Assembly (NCBI RefSeq): GCF_963677035.1
Contig: NZ_OY781472.1
Span: forward strand, 2,666,001-2,730,000
Direction of reading: 5' to 3'
DNA length: 64,000 nt
Source: an uncultured Hyphomonas sp.
GTDB taxonomy: Bacteria > Pseudomonadota > Alphaproteobacteria > Caulobacterales > Hyphomonadaceae
The notes beneath the pieces are model-generated. The model had not been told where the DNA came from. It did not search any database and worked only from the letters and a program-made list of their open reading frames with translations. The translations under genes and the position numbers were made by a program. Positions 1-8,073 of this stretch are shown here, piece by piece (position 1 is the first letter of the stretch; each line of letters starts with the position of its first letter).

Positions 1-1
1 G

Positions 2-256
2 ATGTTTGGCCGGCTGGTCTTCCGGAATGATGACGAAAAGAAACGCGCCGCGCGCGTTGGGATCACCGATCTTGGCCGCACCTATGCTCTGAACGAGCTG
101 GCCTCGTCCGACACGGTCTTCTGCGCCACCGGTGTGACCCAGGGCTCCATGCTGAGCGGTGTTCAGCATCGCGATGGCGGAGTTCACACTCACACACTGG
201 TCATGACGTCGACCGACGGCATGGTCCGCTATATCCGGTCCAACCGGAAGGCATAA
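2..256 (+). CDS. glpX: Class II fructose-1,6-bisphosphatase GlpX, C-terminal end only
   Basis: This is the last 84 residues of a GlpX-type phosphatase; the start lies before the window. The tail contains an ATGVTQGSML segment followed by a GGVHTHTLVM segment, which matches the C-terminal sugar-phosphate-binding end of the family. The enzyme removes the 1-phosphate from fructose-1,6-bisphosphate in gluconeogenesis. It lies just upstream of recJ in the same direction, with 63 nt between. Identification rests on the tail alone but is characteristic. Confidence 0.85.
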   Translation: MFGRLVFRNDDEKKRAARVGITDLGRTYALNELASSDTVFCATGVTQGSMLSGVQHRDGGVHTHTLVMTSTDGMVRYIRSNRKA

Positions 257-286
257 GACCGGGGGCGTCCGCGCCCTCCCTGTGAT

Positions 287-318
287 AGGCTTCCGGGAAT
301 CAAGATTTCCGGAAGCCT
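287..318 (+). promoter_or_regulatory. Perfect 10-bp hairpin covering the recJ ribosome binding site
   Basis: AGGCTTCCGG (287-296) and CCGGAAGCCT (309-318) are exact inverse complements around a 12-nt loop. The right arm holds the only Shine-Dalgarno-like GGAAG and ends one base before the recJ ATG at 320. If folded, it would hide the ribosome site. It has no T-run, so it is not a standard terminator. It could also protect the glpX mRNA end. Confidence 0.55.
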
Positions 319-319
319 C

Positions 320-2116
320 ATGACAGCCACCGCCCAAAAAGCCGAAAACAATTGCCTGTTCGCCGTGGACCGCTCCGCAACTGGCCGGTTCTGGACGCTT
401 GCCGATGCCGACGAGGCGCTGGTCCGCCGGCTTGCTCCGGCTGTTGGCGGATCTGACCTCCTGGCGCGCCTCCTGGCAGAGCGCGGCGTGACCCCTGATG
501 GGGCTGAGGCCTATCTTGCGCCAACCCTGCGCGAGACGTTTCCGAACCCGTCCAGTTTCGCCGATATGGATAAAGCGGCGGAGGTCGTACTCGACGCCAT
601 CCTCGATAAACGACGCGTCACTGTCTTTGCGGACTACGACGTGGATGGTGGCACCAGCTCCGCTATCCTTGCGCGCTATTTCCGCGCCTGGGGGCAGGAT
701 CTTGGGCTCTATGTCCCGGACCGGCTGGAAGAGGGGTATGGCCCCTCACCGGAAGCCTTCCGGCACCTGAAAGAGACCGGATCGGACCTGGTCATTACGG
801 TGGATTGCGGCGCCGCTGCCATCAGCGCGCTGGAAGAGGCTCAGCAGATCGGCCTCGATGTTGTCGTGATCGACCACCACCTCATGTCAGGACACAACCC
901 ACCAACGCTGGCGCTGGTGAACCCCAACCGGCCGGACGATACATCCGGGCAGGGGCACCTCGCCGCGGCGGGTGTTGTGTTTGTCTTCGTCGCTGCTCTG
1001 AACCGGCTGGCACGTCAGCGTGGTATCGCCCCGCCGGAGGGCTTGCCAGACATCATGGCGCAGCTCGACCTCGCGGCGCTCGGCACATTGTGCGATATGG
1101 CGCCGCTTCATGGCGTGAACCGTGCTTTCGTGCGCCAGGGGCTTACCATGCTGTCACACGGCCAGAATGAGGGCCTGCGCGCTCTGGCGGAGGTCTCCGG
1201 CATCCAGAAGGTCGAGACGGTCTATCACGCGACGTTCATGCTGGGGCCGCGGCTGAATGCAGGCGGCCGCGTGGGAGATCCGTGGATCGCCGCGAAGCTG
1301 CTGGCAACCGATGACAGGGCTGAGGCCATCGCGCTGGCCGAGCAGCTCCATGGTCTGAATGAGGAACGCAAGGCCGTTGAGGCGTCAATTCTCGACCAGG
1401 CAATCATGCAGGCCGAGAAGTCATTGGAAAAGACTCCTGACCGGGGTGTCCTGATTGCTTCGGGCGAAGGGTGGCACCCAGGGGTCATCGGTATCGTTGC
1501 TGGCCGCCTGAAAGACAGGTTCCATCTGCCCAGTATCGTGATTGGCTGGGGCAAGGGGCTTGGCCCTGTTGCCAAGGGGTCTGGCCGTTCGGTGACGGGC
1601 GTGAACATAGGCGATGCGATTGCGGCCGCTGCGCGTGACGGCGTCATCCTTTCGGGGGGCGGCCACGCTATGGCTGGTGGGCTCAGCCTCGAACCAGATC
1701 AGCTCGGCGCCTTTGACGACTGGATGGTTGCTCATATGGCGCAATTTACCGCTGAGCGCGCCGCGGCACTGGAACTTACCATCGATGCCATTCTGGCGCC
1801 CGGTGCAGCGAGCCCGGAGCTTGTCGACCGGGTTGCTGAAATCGGACCGTTCGGCGCCGGTTCGCCGGAACCGGTGTTTGCCCTTCAGTCGGTCCAGATT
1901 TCTTACGCCCGGCAGGTTGGTGCCAATCACTGGAAATTCACCGTTGAAGACGCCTCGGGCCGTCTTGAATGCATCGCCTGGCGTGCTGTTGGGGCACCGC
2001 TGGGCGAAGCGTTGCAGCCCGGAAACCGCGTACATCTGGCCGGGCGTCTCAAGGCAGATGAATGGAATGGCCGGCGCCGCGTGCAGCTGGACGTGATGGA
2101 TGCGGCCAGTGCCTGA
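320..2116 (+). CDS. recJ: Single-stranded-DNA-specific 5'-3' exonuclease RecJ
   Basis: This 598-residue protein has the usual RecJ length. It carries the DHH-phosphoesterase motifs: DYDVDG near residue 105, VIDHH with D185-H186-H187, and the later DHHA1 glycine-rich GGGHAMAGG segment near residue 450. An OB-fold C-terminal region follows. RecJ digests single-stranded DNA in RecF-pathway recombination, mismatch repair and base excision repair, using Mn2+ or Mg2+. The ATG at 320 is used because the hairpin and a weak GGAAG sit directly before it. It may be cotranscribed with glpX. Confidence 0.95.
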   Translation: MTATAQKAENNCLFAVDRSATGRFWTLADADEALVRRLAPAVGGSDLLARLLAERGVTPDGAEAYLAPTLRETFPNPSSFADMDKAAEVVLDAILDKRRVTVFADYDVDGGTSSAILARYFRAWGQDLGLYVPDRLEEGYGPSPEAFRHLKETGSDLVITVDCGAAAISALEEAQQIGLDVVVIDHHLMSGHNPPTLALVNPNRPDDTSGQGHLAAAGVVFVFVAALNRLARQRGIAPPEGLPDIMAQLDLAALGTLCDMAPLHGVNRAFVRQGLTMLSHGQNEGLRALAEVSGIQKVETVYHATFMLGPRLNAGGRVGDPWIAAKLLATDDRAEAIALAEQLHGLNEERKAVEASILDQAIMQAEKSLEKTPDRGVLIASGEGWHPGVIGIVAGRLKDRFHLPSIVIGWGKGLGPVAKGSGRSVTGVNIGDAIAAAARDGVILSGGGHAMAGGLSLEPDQLGAFDDWMVAHMAQFTAERAAALELTIDAILAPGAASPELVDRVAEIGPFGAGSPEPVFALQSVQISYARQVGANHWKFTVEDASGRLECIAWRAVGAPLGEALQPGNRVHLAGRLKADEWNGRRRVQLDVMDAASA

Positions 2117-2197
2117 AATAATGTGCAGCAACCGTCACCTACATGGCTTGCGCAAGGCGCCGTCCCTCGCTATACGCCCATTTCTTCGAACCGGTGC

Positions 2198-2272
2198 GGT
2201 CCCTTCGTCTATCGGTTAGGACGCCAGGTTTTCAACCTGGAAAGAGGGGTTCGATTCCCCTAGGGACTGCCA
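2198..2272 (+). tRNA. tRNA-Glu (anticodon TTC)
   Basis: The sequence folds as a cloverleaf: acceptor GGTCCCT with AGGGACT (G1-T72 wobble), a D-arm, an anticodon stem CCAGG/CCTGG around a seven-base loop TTTTCAA giving anticodon TTC, and a T-arm GGGG-TTCGATT-CCCC. CCA is encoded at 2270-2272. It resembles bacterial tRNA-Glu throughout, including the TTCGTCTA segment after the acceptor stem. Confidence 0.95.
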
Positions 2273-2467
2273 CGTTCTATCTCCTCGCATTGTTGTTGTG
2301 ACATGTCTGGTTCCGGTCACTGGCCGAACCGGTTGATTTTGCACCTGTCTGTACGTGGCCCATTTCGAGGGCTGCACGGCTTTGCCGCTGTCGTGGGATA
2401 TGTGTGACAGAAGCAAATCAAGCCACTAGAACGCCACAAACCGATATCAATTCGAGCGGATGGTCAC

Positions 2468-3841
2468 GTGCTTCGACTAGAACTTGCCTGGACTGAGCCG
2501 GCGGAGCTCGCGCCCCGGCTGTGCCGCTGGCCGGGGTTCGTTTGGTTGGACAGCGCCAGCTCGGGACATGACCAGGGGCGTCACTCCTATATTGCCGCCA
2601 ATCCCATTTCCCGATTTCGCTGGGGGAGCGGAGACCCGGTTGCCGAATTTGACGGAGCATTCCGGGCATGGCGAAATCGCTTCCGGGCCAGCGTGACTGC
2701 CGGTGGCGCGCCGTTCCAGGGCGGAGCGATCGGCTATTTGAGCTATGATGCGGCAAAGATCTGGATGCAGGATTTCAGTTCGCGTCATCCAGATGGTGCT
2801 GATGATACGATCGAGTTTGCTCTGTACGACACCGTCATGGCGTTCGATCATCTTGAAAGAAGTCTGACCATCTATTCCGCTGGCCTGCCCGGGCCGGATA
2901 TGGCGCCTGACAAGGCAGTGGCGCAGCAGCGCATTAAGGTGTTTGTTGAGGTTGTGGAACATCAAGGCGATCAGTCCACAGAAATAATTGAAAGTCCCAC
3001 CGATTGGTCGCGCAGCTCAGGTCAGACAAACTATGTCGACCAGGTGGCTGCGGTGCGTGAAGCCATATTGGACGGAGAAATCTATCAGGCGAACATTGCA
3101 AGCCTTTGGGCTCGTGAAGTGCGATCGCAAGCCGGGGCCTTTCATGCTTACCTTGGACTCAGAAAACGGACACAGGCGACATTCTCCGCTTTTGGTGCCT
3201 TTGCTGGCCGCACGCTCTCAAGTTTTTCACCTGAGCGTCTGGTGTCCATGACATCGGATGGCAATGTGTGCGCCGAACCCATCAAGGGGACCGCGCGCCG
3301 GTCACCGGATTCCGCACGGGACCGGGATATTGCCCGGGCACTTGCCCGGTCAGTGAAGGACCGCGCAGAAAACATAATGATTGTCGATCTGTTGCGGAAC
3401 GATCTCTCACGAGTATGTCAGCCGGAGTCCGTCATCGTCAGCCGTCTTTGCGATCTGCAGGAATTGCCAAACCTTCATCACCTGGTTTCGACGATTGAGG
3501 GGCAACTTGCGCCGGCGTGCGATGTGCTGGATCTTCTGGGTGCGGTTTTTCCTGGTGGGTCCGTGACAGGCGCTCCGAAACTTCGTGCAATGGAGATTAT
3601 TGATGCGCTCGAGCCGGCTGCCCGGGGGGCTTTTTGCGGTTCATTCGGATATCTCGGTTTCGATGATGCCTGCGATTTCAATATAATGATTCGCACGATC
3701 GATCATTTGCCTGATGGTGACAGATATTGGTCGGGGGCGGGGCTTACACTACTCTCTGACGCTGAGGCGGAATGGGCGGAGGTTCAGCTCAAGGCAGAAC
3801 GTATCCTGAGTTTGCAGGTGCATCTGGCGGCAACTAAATGA
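2468..3841 (+). CDS. pabB: Aminodeoxychorismate synthase component I (PabB)
   Basis: This 457-residue chorismate-binding enzyme converts chorismate plus ammonia to 4-amino-4-deoxychorismate for folate. The PIKGT motif has Lys273 where PabB places its catalytic lysine; anthranilate synthases have Ala here (PIAGT), so PabB is favoured over TrpE. The C-terminal signature GGSVTGAPKLRAMEII is present. The start is GTG at 2468. Its stop overlaps the pabA start (ATGA), so the two are probably translationally coupled and form the two-subunit synthase. Confidence 0.93.
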   Translation: MLRLELAWTEPAELAPRLCRWPGFVWLDSASSGHDQGRHSYIAANPISRFRWGSGDPVAEFDGAFRAWRNRFRASVTAGGAPFQGGAIGYLSYDAAKIWMQDFSSRHPDGADDTIEFALYDTVMAFDHLERSLTIYSAGLPGPDMAPDKAVAQQRIKVFVEVVEHQGDQSTEIIESPTDWSRSSGQTNYVDQVAAVREAILDGEIYQANIASLWAREVRSQAGAFHAYLGLRKRTQATFSAFGAFAGRTLSSFSPERLVSMTSDGNVCAEPIKGTARRSPDSARDRDIARALARSVKDRAENIMIVDLLRNDLSRVCQPESVIVSRLCDLQELPNLHHLVSTIEGQLAPACDVLDLLGAVFPGGSVTGAPKLRAMEIIDALEPAARGAFCGSFGYLGFDDACDFNIMIRTIDHLPDGDRYWSGAGLTLLSDAEAEWAEVQLKAERILSLQVHLAATK

Positions 3842-4422
3842 TCCTTATGCTGAATAATAGGGATAGTTTCGTGTTCAATCTGGCGAGGTGCCTGACGCTG
3901 GCTGGTGCCGATGTCGAAGTTGAGGATAGCAGTCGCATCACAATCAGCGATATCATTCGCCGGCGCCCGGAGGCGATTGTTATTTCGCCGGGGCCCTCAA
4001 GACCGGAGCAGGCGGGCGTATCAATTGCGGCAGTTCAGACGTTTGGTGCAAACTTGCCGATACTTGGTGTCTGCTTGGGACATCAGGTTATTGCGGCTGC
4101 GTATGGTGGGGCGGTCAGGCGGGCTCTTACGCCCTCTCATGGTCGCACCGCCAATATTACGCATCGGGGCAAACATTTGTTCAGCGGGCTCCCATCTCCG
4201 CTTCCAGTCGGGCTATACCACTCACTCACCGTTGACTTTGAGCCAGACGAGACCGGGCTGCAGGTGGACGCGATTGCGCCGGACGGAGAGATAATGGCCT
4301 TGTCTCATCGTGAGTATCCCGTCTTTGGGGTGCAGTTCCATCCGGAGTCGATCCTGACAGAGCGAGGGCAAGACCTGCTTGGGAATTTCCTACGTCAATA
4401 CAGGTCTGTGTCATGCCTTTGA
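3838..4422 (+). CDS. pabA: Aminodeoxychorismate synthase glutamine amidotransferase (PabA)
   Basis: This 194-residue class I amidotransferase supplies ammonia from glutamine to PabB. The nucleophile elbow GVCLGHQ contains Cys79, and the C-terminal QFHPES carries the catalytic His-Glu pair. The length is typical of PabA/TrpG. It overlaps pabB by 4 nt at its start and pabC by 10 nt at its end. In some bacteria one such subunit also serves TrpE; that cannot be judged here. Confidence 0.93.
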   Translation: MILMLNNRDSFVFNLARCLTLAGADVEVEDSSRITISDIIRRRPEAIVISPGPSRPEQAGVSIAAVQTFGANLPILGVCLGHQVIAAAYGGAVRRALTPSHGRTANITHRGKHLFSGLPSPLPVGLYHSLTVDFEPDETGLQVDAIAPDGEIMALSHREYPVFGVQFHPESILTERGQDLLGNFLRQYRSVSCL

Positions 4423-5255
4423 TCCGTCTCCGCCAGACTATTTCAACGAGTGAAACGGTAGCTCCGTTCGACCTGACCGACCGGGGGTTGCTTCTGGGCG
4501 ACGGGGTGTTCGATACCTCGCTGGTGATCGATGGCCAGATCGTTTTGCGCGCGCAGCATTTTCGGCGCCTTCTGGGGGCGTGTGATGTCTTTGGCTTCGC
4601 TGTAAAGGAAACAGAGTTGGAAGCGCTTGCGGCAAACGCCGTTCCGGATGGCGCAACAGGCGCGCTACGTCTAACCGTAACACGCGGGCCGGGCGCGCGT
4701 GGCGTTGCCAGCGAGGGAACCTCAACGCCAACCTTTCTGGCATCCTTCACGCCGCAGCAGGTGAGTTTTCCGGCACCGGCAATCCGTCTCGGGCTGAGTT
4801 CCATACTCCGCAATCCGACATCCCCTTTGTCCCGTTACAAGACCCTCTCCTATGGCGACATGGTCATGGCACAGAGGCAAGCGTGGCAATCAGGATATGA
4901 CGATGCACTCTTCGTAACGCCAGACGGCCGGATTGCCTGCAGTTCGATCGCGAATGTCATGGTTCGCTTCGGATCCCGTCTGGTGACGCCTCCGCTCCAG
5001 GATGGGGTGATCGCGGGTGTGATGCGAGGGTGGATACTGGAAAACGCAAATCGCAGCGGCTTTGAGGTTTCGGAAAGCAGTCTGAGCCTTGAGGACCTTG
5101 CGCAGGCAGACAGTGTCTTCCTGACGAACAGCCTTCGCCTGATGTCACCTGTAAGCGGCATCGATGATTTGGCTTTTGAGCCGGTGCTGCCACCAGCATT
5201 GACGCTACTGATAGATCATCTCATTGCCAATCTGCCAGGCCGGGAGGCGGACTGA
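4413..5255 (+). CDS. pabC: 4-amino-4-deoxychorismate lyase (PabC), class IV PLP enzyme
   Basis: This 280-residue fold-type IV PLP protein would split aminodeoxychorismate to 4-aminobenzoate and pyruvate. Lys143 in the LSRYKTLSYGDMV segment is the expected Schiff-base lysine. The early DRGLLLGDGVFDT segment is typical of the branched-chain aminotransferase/PabC superfamily. The overlap with pabA and PabB upstream make PabC the best call over a D-amino acid or branched-chain aminotransferase. Confidence 0.88.
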   Translation: MPLIRLRQTISTSETVAPFDLTDRGLLLGDGVFDTSLVIDGQIVLRAQHFRRLLGACDVFGFAVKETELEALAANAVPDGATGALRLTVTRGPGARGVASEGTSTPTFLASFTPQQVSFPAPAIRLGLSSILRNPTSPLSRYKTLSYGDMVMAQRQAWQSGYDDALFVTPDGRIACSSIANVMVRFGSRLVTPPLQDGVIAGVMRGWILENANRSGFEVSESSLSLEDLAQADSVFLTNSLRLMSPVSGIDDLAFEPVLPPALTLLIDHLIANLPGREAD

Positions 5256-5376
5256 AAATTAAACTGTTACTCTGTTCGAGTGGTATTGAAACGAGCGGTG
5301 TCTCATGACCGCCTTGGTTCTTAGGGGGATGGCCCCATATATGTGAAGTCAGGTAACGACTCACGCAGGAGAGCGT

Positions 5377-6582
5377 ATGCAGCCGGTCATATTCAAGGGA
5401 TTTGCAGGAACGGCGCTGAAAGGTGATGCGTTTGGTTCGTCGGATGACCCGGCGGTTCTGCTGATCCATGGCGGGGCTCAGACACGCGCTGTGTGGGACG
5501 ACGTGGCTGAGGCGCTGGTAAGGGCCGGGCGTCATGTGATCCGCATTGACATGCGCGGTCATGGTGAAAGCGAATGGCCAGCAGATGGACGCTATGACTT
5601 TGAGTCATTTGTAGAAGATCTGCGTGCGGTACTCGCGCAAATGGCGTCCCGTCCGGTGGTTGTGGCGGCATCGTTTGCGGGCTGGGCTGCGACTGCGGCA
5701 TTGGGTGAAGAAGGTGCGCATCTCGCGGCAGGGCTGGTGCTGATCGATTCTGTGCCGGATATGGATTTTGACGCAGCGTGCCGTCAGGAGAATTTGCCAG
5801 GCGGCAAGCCGTGCTTCGATCCTGCCTTTACTGACACGTTCGATGCCGAAGCTGCGGTCGATCGTGTTTCCAATGCAGCCGGTCAAATCAAGATGCCGGT
5901 CCTGTTTGTAAGGGGCGCGAAGAGCGAGCTTTCCGGTGCTGAGGAAGCAAATCGTTTCCTGGGTCATTTCGAAAATGTTGAATATGCCGAGATCCGGGAG
6001 GCCGGTCAGATGGTCGCTGCGGAGCGGGCGGATATGTTCAGCGCGACTTTGCTGGACTTTCTGGAGCGCAAGGTACCTCGTTTTGCGCCTGAGTATCGTC
6101 AGGGGTCTGACGCCAGAACATTGCGCGATGCGCTCGGTTGTTTTGCAACCGGTGTGACCGTTGTGACGACACTTGACCAGGAGGGACAACCAATCGGGTT
6201 GACGGCGAATTCATTCACATCTGTTTCGCTTGAACCGCCGCTTCTTCTGGTTTGCATCGCCAAATCGGCTAGTAGCCTGGCCGCCATGGAAGCGGCAGAG
6301 AATTTTGCTGTGAACGTACTGCACATCGGCCAGCAACCGACTTCAAACCTGTTTGCAAAATCAGGTGAAGACCGGTTCTCTGGCACACCATGGAGCAGGG
6401 GACACAATGGTGCGCCACTCCTTTCAGGGGCGTTGGTCAATTTTGAGTGCCGCCGCTTCGCCCAGCATGACGGGGGAGATCATATCATCCTGATTGGGGA
6501 AGTGGTCCGCGCCCGTTTTGAACCGCGACGCGATCCGTTGCTGTATTTCCGGGGCAAATACCGCCGTCTGCACTTTGCCTGA
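5377..6582 (+). CDS. Alpha/beta-hydrolase fused to an FMN-dependent flavin reductase domain
   Basis: This is a 401-residue two-domain protein. Residues 1-230 form an alpha/beta-hydrolase: oxyanion segment LLIHGGAQT, DMRGHGES after strand 4, and nucleophile elbow AASFAG. The usual catalytic His position reads EAGQMVAAE, with Gln211 replacing His, so this half may not be a standard hydrolase. Residues 245-401 match the flavin-reductase-like split barrel: CFATGVTVVTT, GLTANSFTSVSLEPPLLLVC, NFAVNVL. Such reductases provide reduced flavin to monooxygenases; no monooxygenase is adjacent. The start ATG at 5377 follows a GGAGAG box. The substrate is unknown. Confidence 0.8.
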   Translation: MQPVIFKGFAGTALKGDAFGSSDDPAVLLIHGGAQTRAVWDDVAEALVRAGRHVIRIDMRGHGESEWPADGRYDFESFVEDLRAVLAQMASRPVVVAASFAGWAATAALGEEGAHLAAGLVLIDSVPDMDFDAACRQENLPGGKPCFDPAFTDTFDAEAAVDRVSNAAGQIKMPVLFVRGAKSELSGAEEANRFLGHFENVEYAEIREAGQMVAAERADMFSATLLDFLERKVPRFAPEYRQGSDARTLRDALGCFATGVTVVTTLDQEGQPIGLTANSFTSVSLEPPLLLVCIAKSASSLAAMEAAENFAVNVLHIGQQPTSNLFAKSGEDRFSGTPWSRGHNGAPLLSGALVNFECRRFAQHDGGDHIILIGEVVRARFEPRRDPLLYFRGKYRRLHFA

Positions 6583-6597
6583 TGTTCCGGAGAGGGG

Positions 6598-7128
6598 CTA
6601 ACTGCCGAAGAAGGCTTTGACCTTTTCAATGTCGTAGGGACGCTCTGTCAGGCTCTCTTCATCCCATTCGCTGCGCGGTTGGGCAAAGAAATCCCCGCCA
6701 TAGACGTGGATCGCCCCTGTCGGACGCGCCAATGGGTTTGTTACGGAGTGAATGACGTCCTTGCCGAGAGGGGCGACGTCCCCTTTGAGTAGCGTGCGCG
6801 CGCCGGCCGCTTCCACTCGTGACGCATCATCCTTCAGGCGGCGCCAGAAGATATTGTCTTCTCTTCCGGTATAGATGCCGATGATGGCCCACATTTCGTG
6901 ATTGTGCGGCATCAGTGTCGAGCGGGCACCCCAGATCACATTCAGAACCGTGAGCGTATCGGACCTGTGAAGAACATCGATGCCCGCACCCGCCGGTTTG
7001 CCCACGGCAGCAAGAATTGCATCCGGGTCATGGAACGCAGCTTCCATCACTTCGAGTACAGTGCGGTGGGTCGGATCCGCTGATACGGCATCATGGCAGT
7101 CGGAAACAAATGTACTGACGTCAAACAT
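6598..7128 (-). CDS. Cupin-fold metal-dependent protein, cysteine-dioxygenase-like
   Basis: This 176-residue protein resembles small double-stranded beta-helix enzymes of the cysteine dioxygenase superfamily. The stretch MPHNHEMWAIIGIYTGREDN contains likely metal ligands, with a later His in KDVIHSVTNP. A strong GGAGG ribosome site precedes the ATG. It lies 45 nt downstream of the PRPP-synthetase homologue on the same strand, so it is probably the last gene of that operon. The substrate is unknown. Confidence 0.72.
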   Translation of the reverse strand: MFDVSTFVSDCHDAVSADPTHRTVLEVMEAAFHDPDAILAAVGKPAGAGIDVLHRSDTLTVLNVIWGARSTLMPHNHEMWAIIGIYTGREDNIFWRRLKDDASRVEAAGARTLLKGDVAPLGKDVIHSVTNPLARPTGAIHVYGGDFFAQPRSEWDEESLTERPYDIEKVKAFFGS

Positions 7129-7173
7129 GGCTTTCCTCCAGACGGGAAAGTGTCCTCCCGCCTGGGGATTACG

Positions 7174-8073
7174 TCAATCCTGTGGAAGATCGATCCGGCG
7201 GACGGCTTCGGCCAGAACCCGAGTCACGTCGATCGCATTTGTCTTGTGCGGCAAGGCGTTTGTGGTGACCACCTGGGCTGCGCCCGCGGCAATGAGCTGC
7301 TCGTAGGCATCCTCTGCGAAAATGCCATGTACGGCGCAGCATATCGGGCGCGGCTGCCCACTCTCACAAAGGGCACGAACCAGCGTCGCGAACGTTGTGC
7401 CTGAGGAGATGATGTCGTCCACGATGACCGGCGTGTGAGAGCCGGCATCTACGCCGGCGGGCACCTCTATCGTGACGTTCTTGTCACCCATCCGTGTCTT
7501 GCGGAATACATCGTACGGCGCATCGCAAGCGTCCGCGATGGCCCGGACCCATTGCTCGCTCTCCTCGTCTGGGCCGTAGATGATTGGCCGCTCGATATGG
7601 CTCTTAATCCATTTGGCCACAGGCTCTGTTGCGTGGGCGAGTTCTCCGGGAATGGTGAAAACATCGTCCAGACTTGCGAGCCGGTGCAGGTGCGGGTCCA
7701 GGGTTGTGACCCAGGATAAATGAGCCGAAAGGAGTGCTCCAATATGCCGGGCACTGATGGACTCTCCGCGATTAAATGCGACGTCCTGTCTGAAATAGGG
7801 CATGTAGGGTGCGATCAGGCCGACTGAACTGGCGCCGAGGTCTTTTGCTGTCATGGCAGCGAACAGGAGCGGCACAAGTTTCGGGTCCGGCCGGTCCAGG
7901 CAATCGACCAGGGCGATATGCCGACCATCTGGCGGCGTTAAAAAGCGGAGATAAGTCTCCCCATCGGGAAACTTGTGAAATTCGATTTCTCCGATGTCGG
8001 CACCCAGCTCATGAGCGAGGGGGGCAGCGAGGTGTCCCGTACCGGGAAGAAAATAGAGGAGGTAACGTGTCAT
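7174..8073 (-). CDS. Ribose-phosphate pyrophosphokinase homologue (PRPP synthetase family)
   Basis: This 299-residue protein has two phosphoribosyltransferase-like halves as in PRPP synthetase. The early FPDGETYLRF segment and the PRPP-loop VIVDDIISSGTT near residue 210 are both visible, with LDPHLHR and YGPDEESEQW between. PRPP synthetases make PRPP from ribose-5-phosphate and ATP. It is probably not the housekeeping Prs (about 310-315 residues) but a divergent paralogue tied to the neighbouring phosphorylase, whose stop its ATG overlaps (ATGA, 8070-8073). A role in recycling ribose phosphates is inferred from this pairing. Confidence 0.85.
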   Translation of the reverse strand: MTRYLLYFLPGTGHLAAPLAHELGADIGEIEFHKFPDGETYLRFLTPPDGRHIALVDCLDRPDPKLVPLLFAAMTAKDLGASSVGLIAPYMPYFRQDVAFNRGESISARHIGALLSAHLSWVTTLDPHLHRLASLDDVFTIPGELAHATEPVAKWIKSHIERPIIYGPDEESEQWVRAIADACDAPYDVFRKTRMGDKNVTIEVPAGVDAGSHTPVIVDDIISSGTTFATLVRALCESGQPRPICCAVHGIFAEDAYEQLIAAGAAQVVTTNALPHKTNAIDVTRVLAEAVRRIDLPQD

